NCBI GenBank assembly: GCA_002344525.1
Contig: DDTJ01000053.1
Span: 1-20,555, forward strand
Length of the DNA: 20,555 nucleotides
DNA from: Akkermansiaceae bacterium UBA2367
Lineage (GTDB): Bacteria; Verrucomicrobiota; Verrucomicrobiia; Verrucomicrobiales; DEV007
Reading direction: 5' to 3'
The notes beneath the pieces are model-generated. The model did not search any database. It was not told the origin of the DNA and saw only the letters and a list, made by a program, of their open reading frames with translations. Of this stretch, positions 15,414-20,555 are shown one piece after another. Positions within the stretch are counted from its first letter, which is position 1; every line of letters begins with the position of its first letter. Made by a program: the position numbers and the translations under genes.

Positions 15414-15487
15414 CTGTAACCGGGGGCACTGGCCTCGGTCGGACGTCCCGAGGCCGTTCGGTCCGCGCTCACTGAGCGCGGCTACAG
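15414..15487 (+). repeat. interspersed palindromic repeat, copy B
   Basis: CTGTAACCGG opens a unit (15414-15470) that matches copy C at 44 of 57 positions without gaps by hand count. Inside it GGCCTCGG (15431-15438) and CCGAGGCC (15448-15455) pair as an 8-bp stem. It runs into the perfect 9-bp palindrome CCGCGCTCACTGAGCGCGG (15463-15481) and then GCTACAG, the reverse complement of the unit's opening CTGTAGC. The structure is REP/BIME-like. Confidence 0.65.
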
Positions 15488-15516
15488 GTGCTGGCGCGTC
15501 ATCGGAGGCGGAACCT

Positions 15517-15573
15517 CTGTAGCCGAGGCCAGTGGCCTCGGTCGAGCGTCGCAGAGACGTCCGGTCCGCCCTC
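15517..15573 (+). repeat. interspersed palindromic repeat, copy C
   Basis: CTGTAGCCGA opens this unit. CCGAGGCC (15523-15530) and GGCCTCGG (15534-15541) form an 8-bp perfect stem around AGT. With copy B it occupies most of the 212-base gap between the DUF1552 gene and the convergent small secreted protein gene; no coding sequence is supported in that gap. Confidence 0.65.
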
Positions 15574-15599
15574 GATGCAGGCAGCTGATATGCAGTTCG

Positions 15600-16013
15600 T
15601 CAGGGAGCGTTCCGGTCCTTGACGAAATCGGCGAAGGGGCGGCGCTCGTCCTCGACGACGTCATACCACTCGATCACCCCGTCGCTCTCGCGCACGTAGA
15701 AGTGGGCGAGCGCGGGCGAGACGTTCGGATCGCCGCCCGAACCAGGACCGTTGATCTGGCGGACGGTGACCATGTACCAACCGTCCTCCGGCTCCTCGTC
15801 GGCGTCGAAGTAGATCGACACACCGCGAGGCAACGAAGCGAATACTCCGGACTCCTTCAACTTTTTCTCAAGCCCCGCCAAGGCCGCCGCCCGCTTGGCC
15901 CTGTTCGCCAGAGGGTGCGCCGCCTCCACCCCTTTCGACGGGGGATGGGATGCGGCTTGGATGAGGCAGACCGAAACGAGGAGGCCGACGGCGGCGGAAA
16001 GAATCGTTTTCAT
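15600..16013 (-). CDS. small secreted protein of unknown function
   Basis: A 137-residue protein with a clear Sec signal peptide (MKTILSAAVGLLVSVCLIQA, cleavage probably after residue 20). The mature part has a helical, basic stretch (about 37-55) followed by a probable beta-rich domain (about 62-125) containing YFDADEEPEDGWYMVTVRQ and HFYVRESDGVIEWYDV. This pattern could be a compact ligand-binding or PepSY-like fold, but I cannot assign a family. It has no cysteines after the signal peptide. ATG 16013 was chosen because it begins the signal peptide; the frame is open upstream but would place 88 extra residues before it. It lies 101 bases after the carboxypeptidase stop in the same direction, so it may be the last gene of that group. 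Confidence 0.7.
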   Translation of the reverse strand: MKTILSAAVGLLVSVCLIQAASHPPSKGVEAAHPLANRAKRAAALAGLEKKLKESGVFASLPRGVSIYFDADEEPEDGWYMVTVRQINGPGSGGDPNVSPALAHFYVRESDGVIEWYDVVEDERRPFADFVKDRNAP

Positions 16014-16037
16014 CGGGATCACGGGACAAGGATGCCA

Positions 16038-16058
16038 CTTCCCCGAATGCGGGGCAAG
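16038..16058 (-). other. small hairpin between carboxypeptidase and small secreted protein genes
   Basis: CCCCG and CGGGG (16041-16045 and 16050-16054) form a 5-bp stem around AATG, extendable by CTT/AAG with one bulged base. It lies in the leader of the small secreted protein gene. No U-tract follows, so neither a terminator nor a regulatory role is established. Confidence 0.25.
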
Positions 16059-16114
16059 CCGCTTTCCTCCTCGCACCCCGGTCTTGACCCGCTCCGGGAA
16101 CGGTCCTAGGCGTC

Positions 16115-17113
16115 TCACAGGCCCAATCCGTACTTCAACAGCGCCTCCGACTCCTGCCACACCGTGGGGCTGCTGCTGCCGAGGATGACCGCCACGACAG
16201 TCCTGCCCTGATCCGAGGCCGAGGAGACGAGACAGCGGCCCGCCGCGTTGGTGTAGCCGGTCTTGAGCCCGGTGCAATAGGGGAAATGGCGCAGAACCTG
16301 ATTCGTGTTCGTCAGGGTTTTAGGCGTGCCGTTGGCCATGCGGAAGACGCAACTGCGCGTGCCGCAAAGTTCGCGCACCGTGGGATTCCGCAACGCGGCG
16401 AGACCGAGCCTGGAGAGGTCGCGGGCGGTCGAATACTGGCCAGGAGGCGAAGGGAGACCGTTCGAGTTCGTGAAATAGGAATTGCTCATCCCGATCTGGC
16501 GGGCCTTGGCGTTGAGCTGGGCGACAAAGGCCGCCTCGCTGCCGGAGTGGTCGCGGGCGAGGGCGCGGGCGACGTCGTTGCAGCTCCGTATCAGCACCGC
16601 CCGGAGCAGCTCCCCACGGGAATAGACCTCGCCACCTTTGATTCCCAAGACGGTCGGCTCAGCCCAAGTGTCCGACTCCTCGATCCGGACCGCGCCGCTG
16701 AGATTGCCGCGCTCCGCGACGAGAAGGCCGGTGAGGAGCTTCTGCGTGCTCGCCGCCGGGAGACGGGCGTCGGCGTTCTTCTCGTAGAGCACCCGACCGG
16801 AGCCATCGACGAGGATCGCGGCCTTCGCGGTGATGTTCGGAGCCTCGCCGCGAGGACGGGAAACGCCGGGCAGTTCCAGCGGGATCGGCGCCAAGGCCTC
16901 GACCGTTCCGGGATTTCCGTAGAGGGGCGTAGCAGGGGTGGTTCCCGGGGTCTGATACTGATAGGAGGCCGGGGCCGGTTGCGACCGGGCCAAGTAGGAG
17001 ACCGGCTCGTTCGACTGGCAGCCACCGAAGAGGGACGCGAACAGCGCCGCCAACGCGAAGATGGCAGAGAAGGCGAACGGTCGTCGCGGCGCGGTCTGTC
17101 GGTCGGAAGGCAT
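16115..17113 (-). CDS. lipoprotein D-alanyl-D-alanine carboxypeptidase (PBP5/6 type, S11)
   Basis: A 332-residue serine peptidase that trims the terminal D-Ala from peptidoglycan stem peptides in the periplasm. All three penicillin-binding motifs are present: Ser122-Thr-Gln-Lys125 (SxxK), Ser177-Cys-Asn179 (SxN) and Lys284-Thr-Gly286 (KTG). The N-terminus has a basic region, a hydrophobic core and FGG-Cys32, a plausible lipobox, followed by about 60 low-complexity Pro/Thr/Gln residues that could act as a linker. There is no C-terminal amphipathic anchor of the E. coli PBP5 type, so membrane attachment probably comes from the lipid. ATG 17113 gives a normal lipoprotein leader. ATG 17164, which overlaps the TPR gene stop as ATGA, is an alternative adding 17 residues and would mean translational coupling. 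Confidence 0.9.
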   Translation of the reverse strand: MPSDRQTAPRRPFAFSAIFALAALFASLFGGCQSNEPVSYLARSQPAPASYQYQTPGTTPATPLYGNPGTVEALAPIPLELPGVSRPRGEAPNITAKAAILVDGSGRVLYEKNADARLPAASTQKLLTGLLVAERGNLSGAVRIEESDTWAEPTVLGIKGGEVYSRGELLRAVLIRSCNDVARALARDHSGSEAAFVAQLNAKARQIGMSNSYFTNSNGLPSPPGQYSTARDLSRLGLAALRNPTVRELCGTRSCVFRMANGTPKTLTNTNQVLRHFPYCTGLKTGYTNAAGRCLVSSASDQGRTVVAVILGSSSPTVWQESEALLKYGLGL

Positions 17114-17160
17114 GGGACTGCGGAATCTACGCCAGTTTTCCCCGAATGCACCCGGGAAGC

Positions 17161-17997
17161 TCATTCCGTCGGTTTCAAAGCTGCCTCGATCTCCGGCGAG
17201 GGCGCGGTGCCGAGATCGACTGCGGCGTAGTAATGGCGGCGGGCCAATTCCAGTCGCTGGGGATTGGCCTCGAGGTAGGTCACGGCCAGATTGTAGTGGG
17301 CCGAGGCGAGCTTCGGATCGATTTCCACGGCGCGCCGGAGTTCCGTCACCGCCGCCTCGGGCCACCCGTAGTCGCGGGCCACCGCCGCGAGAATGACGCG
17401 CGTCTCCGCTTCGCCGGGGGCCTCGTGGACCGCCCGCGTGAGACAGGAGAGGGCCAAGGCAAGGTCGCCTCGCTCATAATGGATCAACCCGAGGGTTTGC
17501 CAGTTGCGAGCGAGATGCGGGTTCAACTCGGTCGATTTGGCGAGGTTGCCCGCAGCCGCGAGGAGGTTGCCGAGCTGATGCTCCGCGACGCCGAGGTTGG
17601 CGTAGGCGAGGGCGTTGCCGGGCGCCGCCTTGACCATTTCCAAGTAGATCTCCCGCGCCTTCTCCCATTCCCGGTCGGCGACGGCGAGGGCACCCTCCTT
17701 GGCCAGCTCCACCAATTCCGACGGCAGGGAGACAGGCTCCTCGATCCGCCCGAGCCGCATCGCGCCGCCCGGCTCCGCTGTGGGAGTAGAAGAGACGGGC
17801 GCACCGGATGCCGCCGGCACCGTCTCGGAGGGAGCGTCCTTCGAGGAGAGGCGGAAGCCGAGCTTCTTCACCCGTTCCACCGCTTCGGCGCCCGGAGCGG
17901 GAGCTTCCGGGGCCGTCGGTTCCGACTCGTCCTGTCCGGAGACGTGCGCGGACATCGTCAGCGCGACCGCAAGGAGGAGGCTTCGGTTGGATCCCAT
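17161..17997 (-). CDS. exported TPR-repeat protein
   Basis: A 278-residue protein with a Sec signal peptide (MGSNRSLLLAVALTMSAHVS, cleavage near residue 21), a Pro/Ala/Ser-rich linker (about 25-90) and four to five tetratricopeptide repeats (about 96-265). Typical repeat signatures include ALAYANLGVAEHQLGN, NWQTLGLIHYERGD and SAHYNLAVTYLEANPQ. TPR arrays are protein-binding scaffolds; the partner is unknown, but the next gene on the same strand is a cell-wall carboxypeptidase only 47 bases away (or overlapping by 4), which suggests an envelope role. ATG 17997 was chosen over a TTG two codons upstream. It is divergent from lexA; the LexA box lies 66 bases upstream of this start, so SOS control of this gene is possible but not shown. 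Confidence 0.88.
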   Translation of the reverse strand: MGSNRSLLLAVALTMSAHVSGQDESEPTAPEAPAPGAEAVERVKKLGFRLSSKDAPSETVPAASGAPVSSTPTAEPGGAMRLGRIEEPVSLPSELVELAKEGALAVADREWEKAREIYLEMVKAAPGNALAYANLGVAEHQLGNLLAAAGNLAKSTELNPHLARNWQTLGLIHYERGDLALALSCLTRAVHEAPGEAETRVILAAVARDYGWPEAAVTELRRAVEIDPKLASAHYNLAVTYLEANPQRLELARRHYYAAVDLGTAPSPEIEAALKPTE

Positions 17998-18062
17998 GGG
18001 CAAGAGTGGAGAAAGAGAAATAAAATTCGGATTTCCCCTTGCGCACGATGAAAATCGGAGAA

Positions 18063-18076
18063 TGTTCTCTCAAACA
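18063..18076. promoter_or_regulatory. LexA-binding site (Verrucomicrobia type) before lexA
   Basis: TGTTCTCTCAAACA matches 9 of the 10 defined positions of TGTTC-N4-GAACA, the LexA operator described for Verrucomicrobia. It ends 9 bases before the lexA ATG at 18086, a position expected for autorepression. Its presence here also argues against an upstream lexA start at ATG 18062, which would put the operator inside the coding region. Confidence 0.75.
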
Positions 18077-18085
18077 GTGTTCAGA

Positions 18086-18718
18086 ATGAAGTTAACCTCA
18101 CGCCAACAAGAAGTCCTCGACTACCTCCAGTCCGAGCATCGCCGCACCGGGATCATGCCCTCGACCCGGGAGATCCAGGAGCATTTCGGTTTCGCGAGCC
18201 AGACCGCCGCCGTGAGCCATCTGCGCGCCCTCGAGCGCAAGGGGGCAGTGACCCGCCGCGCCGGCGACGACGAACGCCGCCGCGCCCGCTGCCTCATGTT
18301 CGCCGGGGCGGCCGATCGCGAACCCATCCTCGACATCCCCGTGTACGGCGCCATCCCCGCCGGCTACAGCGACGACACCGCGCCCGTCGCCGACGGCACC
18401 CTCTCGGTCGATGTCCGCTCCCTCGGCCTCAATCAACGGGCCAAGACCTATGCCCTCAAAGTGCGCGGCGAATCGATGATCGACGCCCACATCATGGACG
18501 GCGACCACGTCATCATCGAATCCCGCGAGCCGCGCGACCGGGACATCGTCGCCGCCCTCATCGACGGCGAGACGACCTTGAAACGATACATCGTCAACGG
18601 CCGCCGCCCCTATTTGAAAGCCGAGAACCCGGACTACCCCGACCTCATCCCGGCGCAAGAGCTCGTCATCCAAGGCGTCATGGTCGGTCTCGTCCGCGGA
18701 GCGGTGAAACGGTGGTAG
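18086..18718 (+). CDS. lexA: SOS repressor LexA
   Basis: A 210-residue LexA. The N-terminal winged helix-turn-helix covers about residues 1-65 (LTSRQQEVLDYL; recognition region STREIQEHFGFASQTAAVSHL). The C-terminal S24 domain has the self-cleavage bond Ala92-Gly93 in GAIPAGYS, the nucleophile Ser130 in RGESMID and the general base Lys166 in TTLKRY. Bound to RecA filaments, LexA cuts itself and the SOS genes are released. The start MKLTSRQQ at 18086 matches the usual LexA N-terminus; ATG 18062 would add eight residues encoded by the LexA box. The gene is probably autoregulated through that box. Its TAG stop falls in a palindromic repeat. Confidence 0.96.
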   Translation: MKLTSRQQEVLDYLQSEHRRTGIMPSTREIQEHFGFASQTAAVSHLRALERKGAVTRRAGDDERRRARCLMFAGAADREPILDIPVYGAIPAGYSDDTAPVADGTLSVDVRSLGLNQRAKTYALKVRGESMIDAHIMDGDHVIIESREPRDRDIVAALIDGETTLKRYIVNGRRPYLKAENPDYPDLIPAQELVIQGVMVGLVRGAVKRW

Positions 18719-18742
18719 CCGGTGGCCGCGCTTCCAGCGCGG
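18715..18742 (+). repeat. palindromic repeat overlapping the lexA stop codon (copy D)
   Basis: GTAGCC, containing the lexA TAG stop, is followed by CCGCGCT (18726-18732) and AGCGCGG (18736-18742), a 7-bp perfect stem with loop TCC. The header and stem resemble the CTGTAGC plus CCGCGCTCA/TGAGCGCGG part of copy B in reverse orientation. It could also help end lexA transcription, but no T-tract follows. Confidence 0.5.
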
Positions 18743-18757
18743 TCGTAAAAGGTGGGA

Positions 18758-18860
18758 AGGTAAAAAGCAAGGCACCGGGCTTGCGTCCGCCTTCATCGGT
18801 CCAACCGAGGGCGCTCCTCGTGTGAGAGACCTTTCACTTTTTGCCTTTCCCTTTTTACCT
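18758..18860. repeat. 10-bp inverted repeat spanning the 3' end of the serine protease gene
   Basis: AGGTAAAAAG (18758-18767) and CTTTTTACCT (18851-18860) are perfect inverted copies 83 bases apart. The second lies inside the protease coding end, the first in the convergent gap after lexA. Both are purine/pyrimidine-biased tracts unlike the surrounding GC-rich DNA. Confidence 0.45.
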
Positions 18861-19731
18861 CCTCGGAACGACCCGCCGTTCCGAGGAGCCTCAAGAGCGC
18901 CTCGACCGGCACACCGGACTTCACAACCATCTGAAGGTTGTCCTTTCTCTCCTCGTGTTCGGTGTAGTAGATCGAATTCGTCGAAACGGCGAGTCCAATG
19001 AGTTCGCCGTGCAGATTGAAGATGCCGGAGCCGCTCGATCCCTTCGCGAAGTCGGCGGTGATCTGGAGACGGGGCGCACGTTCCTTCGCTGTCAGATACT
19101 TCCGCGCGAGATGCCCTCGCGTGAGGGTGTGGAAATGCCCGTCAGGATGGGAGATCACGAACAGCTCGTCACCGCTGGCCGGGAGCTTTCCGGCAATCGG
19201 AACATAAGGCAGATTCCCAGCATCTCGAAGGCGGACGAGGGCCAGATCGTCCGCCTTCGAAGCGGCGAGAACCTCGTCGATGGGATAGACTTGGCCGTCG
19301 GCACTCATCGCCCCGAAAACGACCGCCTCGCGGAAGTCGAGGACGTGGTAGTTGGTCAGGGCGAGCCCGTCCGGGGACAGGAGAATCCCGCCGGAAAGAT
19401 TGGCGTGGTAACGTTCGCATTTCCCACAGAGATACAGATGGCCAAGAATCAGGGTCGCGGCGCGGGCGCGGGCGAAGGCCGATTCCCCGGAAGCGGGTTC
19501 CGGCGCGGGCGGGAGAGCGAGATCGGCCTTCGCGGCGCGATGGAGCTGCTCCACCGTGACCGAGCCCGAAGGCAGTCCGCCCGCTTGGAACTGTTCGCCG
19601 AGCTGCTTTTCAAAAGAAGCCTTGATCGCCGCGTCATCGACGAAATCCTCGCCTCGGACGGAAAGGCATGCGGCGAGGAGGACGAGGAGGGTGATTCCGG
19701 AGAAAGCCTTGCTGGAGATGGATGGCCTCAT
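18793..19731 (-). CDS. exported trypsin-like serine protease (S1 family, no PDZ domain)
   Basis: A 312-residue chymotrypsin-fold protease with a probable triad His129 (TNYHVLDF), Asp162 (ADDLALVRL) and Ser233 (GSSGSG). The N-terminus is a signal peptide (core about 11-24). It contains LAAC, so Cys22 might be lipidated, although ordinary Sec cleavage after VRG is equally possible. CGKC (102-105) could form a disulfide or bind metal. HtrA/DegP proteins have one or two PDZ domains after the protease; here only about 50 residues follow the conserved core. The last 27 or so, rich in Glu, Arg and Lys, are encoded by a purine-rich repeat-like tract. ATG 19731 gives the best signal peptide; in-frame starts at 19761 (ATG) and 19782 (GTG) are alternatives. 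It converges on lexA. Substrate unknown. Confidence 0.85.
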   Translation of the reverse strand: MRPSISSKAFSGITLLVLLAACLSVRGEDFVDDAAIKASFEKQLGEQFQAGGLPSGSVTVEQLHRAAKADLALPPAPEPASGESAFARARAATLILGHLYLCGKCERYHANLSGGILLSPDGLALTNYHVLDFREAVVFGAMSADGQVYPIDEVLAASKADDLALVRLRDAGNLPYVPIAGKLPASGDELFVISHPDGHFHTLTRGHLARKYLTAKERAPRLQITADFAKGSSGSGIFNLHGELIGLAVSTNSIYYTEHEERKDNLQMVVKSGVPVEALLRLLGTAGRSEEVKRERQKVKGLSHEERPRLDR

Positions 19732-19811
19732 CGGAGGGCTGCTTGGTATGGAAGGAAGCATCGGGAAGGGCAAAAAAATCACAATGGGAAACTGCAGGAA
19801 AAGAGTGTCGC

Positions 19812-19831
19812 CATCCCGGTTTTTCGGGATG
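19812..19831 (-). terminator. candidate terminator after the lipoyl-transfer gene
   Basis: CATCCCG and CGGGATG form a 7-bp perfect stem around a 6-base loop, starting 5 bases beyond the stop codon at 19836. On the minus strand a short T-rich run (CTCTTTTCC) follows a few bases later. The hairpin is good and the tract weak. The remaining part of the 104-base gap holds the protease gene leader. Confidence 0.5.
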
Positions 19832-19835
19832 CCCT

Positions 19836-20528
19836 TCAGTTTTCAGCCCCACTGGGGCGGTTCCATGCTTCGGTGCCGTAGCGAGCCGCTTCGCGGGAGG
19901 GCGCTTCGGCAAGGAGGCGAATTTGGATTTCCGGGGACAAGGGAAGCGCCGTGTCGGCCAAGGCATGGAGAAAAGCGTCGATCCATTCGGACTCGGGATG
20001 ACGCAGAGATGCCGGAAGGCGGAGGCTGCCTTGGTGGATCACGGCGCCGCGCGAGCGCCGCTGCGCCCCGCCGCCGATCTTCCCTCCCGAAACCGGATCG
20101 AGGAGATCCCAAGTCACGGGATTGGCGAAACAGGGGCCATGGGCCGGGGACGCGGCGGGCGGGGCCAAGGCGACGCGAAACCCGGTCGCCGCGAGGGTGA
20201 GAGCGAGGGCTTCGTGGATCCAGCGGTAGCGGTCGGCGGCGATGGCGAGGGCGGGGCCGCTCCCGGCGGGAAAGGCCAGGACAAAAGTGAGGTCGCCGCC
20301 GTGTTCGACGAGGCCGCCCCCGGTGAAACGGCGCACCGCCGCCGCGTTCGGCAGGGGGCCACGATGGAAATAGCCGACGGTGGCGGCGGGACAGTCCCAA
20401 TGGTAGAAGCGGGCGGCGGCAGCGCGATTCTCGGCGGACCACTCGAAGAGCGCCTCGTCGAGGGCCATGTTCGCCGCGGCGGATCGGAAGGCCTCGTCAC
20501 GCCAGAAATGGAGGAGGGGGAGTTGCAA
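19836..20528 (-). CDS. lipoate-protein ligase / octanoyltransferase family protein
   Basis: A 230-residue member of the BPL/LplA/LipB fold, which transfers lipoyl or octanoyl groups to lysines of 2-oxoacid dehydrogenase and glycine-cleavage proteins in the cytoplasm. The visible features are NMALDEALFEW (20-30), VRRFTGGGLVEHGGDLTF (65-82, the RR-x-x-GGG-x2-H signature), Cys133 in PCFANPVTWDL and Lys150 in GGKIGGGAQRR, then IHQGSL. A Cys-Phe followed by the lysine motif and QGS resembles LipM-type octanoyltransferases, which use a catalytic cysteine, more than ATP-using LplA; this distinction is tentative. Apparent start: TTG 20528, with AGGA a few bases before it and GAGGAGGAG further upstream; the frame stays open to the window edge, so a start beyond 20555 cannot be excluded. 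A hairpin follows the stop. Confidence 0.82.
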   Translation of the reverse strand: MQLPLLHFWRDEAFRSAAANMALDEALFEWSAENRAAAARFYHWDCPAATVGYFHRGPLPNAAAVRRFTGGGLVEHGGDLTFVLAFPAGSGPALAIAADRYRWIHEALALTLAATGFRVALAPPAASPAHGPCFANPVTWDLLDPVSGGKIGGGAQRRSRGAVIHQGSLRLPASLRHPESEWIDAFLHALADTALPLSPEIQIRLLAEAPSREAARYGTEAWNRPSGAEN

Positions 20529-20555
20529 GATTCCTACTAATACTCCTCCTCGTCC

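Noticed and set aside
15414..15573. CRISPR-like repeats
   Set aside because: There are only two diverged, palindromic units with no regular spacers and no cas genes; they fit an interspersed palindromic repeat family better.
18062..18085. Upstream lexA start at ATG 18062
   Set aside because: It would place the LexA operator inside the coding sequence and add residues not found in LexA proteins; ATG 18086 gives the normal N-terminus.

Overview
The window is GC-rich, densely coding DNA with a strong G/C preference at third codon positions, and it reads as a chromosomal segment of a Verrucomicrobiota-type bacterium. Three things support this: a Tat-exported DUF1552 protein (a family typical of Verrucomicrobia and Planctomycetes), a lexA gene preceded by a near match to the TGTTC-N4-GAACA operator described for Verrucomicrobia, and short palindromic repeats abutting gene ends. 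Few genes have a clear Shine-Dalgarno sequence. No insertion sequence, integrase, rRNA or CRISPR array was seen, and no stretch over 300 bases lacks a gene.

Layout. 226-2022 (+) encodes an exported Lon-type (S16) serine protease without an ATPase domain, with an in-frame TGA just before its hydrophobic leader. 2056-5320 (-) is a menFDH operon for early menaquinone synthesis. 5536-7848 (-) is an argC-argJ operon for arginine synthesis. A tRNA-Pro(GGG) with its own promoter lies at 8001-8077 (+), followed by a large hairpin. 8141-12948 (+) is the most unusual part: four tightly packed genes encoding a WXG100-like protein, a coiled-coil protein, a second WXG100-like miniprotein and a 1280-residue membrane-anchored ATPase with three FtsK/EccC-like modules. 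No other type VII secretion component is visible, so it looks like a minimal, divergent ESX/T7SS-like system. 13096-15387 (+) holds an exported diheme cytochrome c and the DUF1552 protein. 15600-17997 (-) holds a TPR protein, a lipoprotein D,D-carboxypeptidase and a small secreted protein of unknown function. lexA (18086-18718, +) is divergent from the TPR gene and shares its promoter region, which contains the LexA box. The window closes with a trypsin-like serine protease (18793-19731, -) and a lipoate-ligase/octanoyltransferase family protein (19836-20528, -).

Functionally, the men, arg, tRNA, lexA and lipoylation genes are housekeeping. The exported proteases, cytochrome, DUF1552 protein and carboxypeptidase form an envelope-oriented set. 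The WXG100-ATPase cluster is the best candidate for an undescribed system: both small proteins carry a W-x-D variant of the family motif, and only the middle ATPase module keeps a canonical Walker A/B pair. Repeats related to one another over 57 positions sit at the ends of the ATPase and DUF1552 genes, and a shorter palindromic relative sits at the end of lexA. In two cases the TAG stop codon is part of the repeat.
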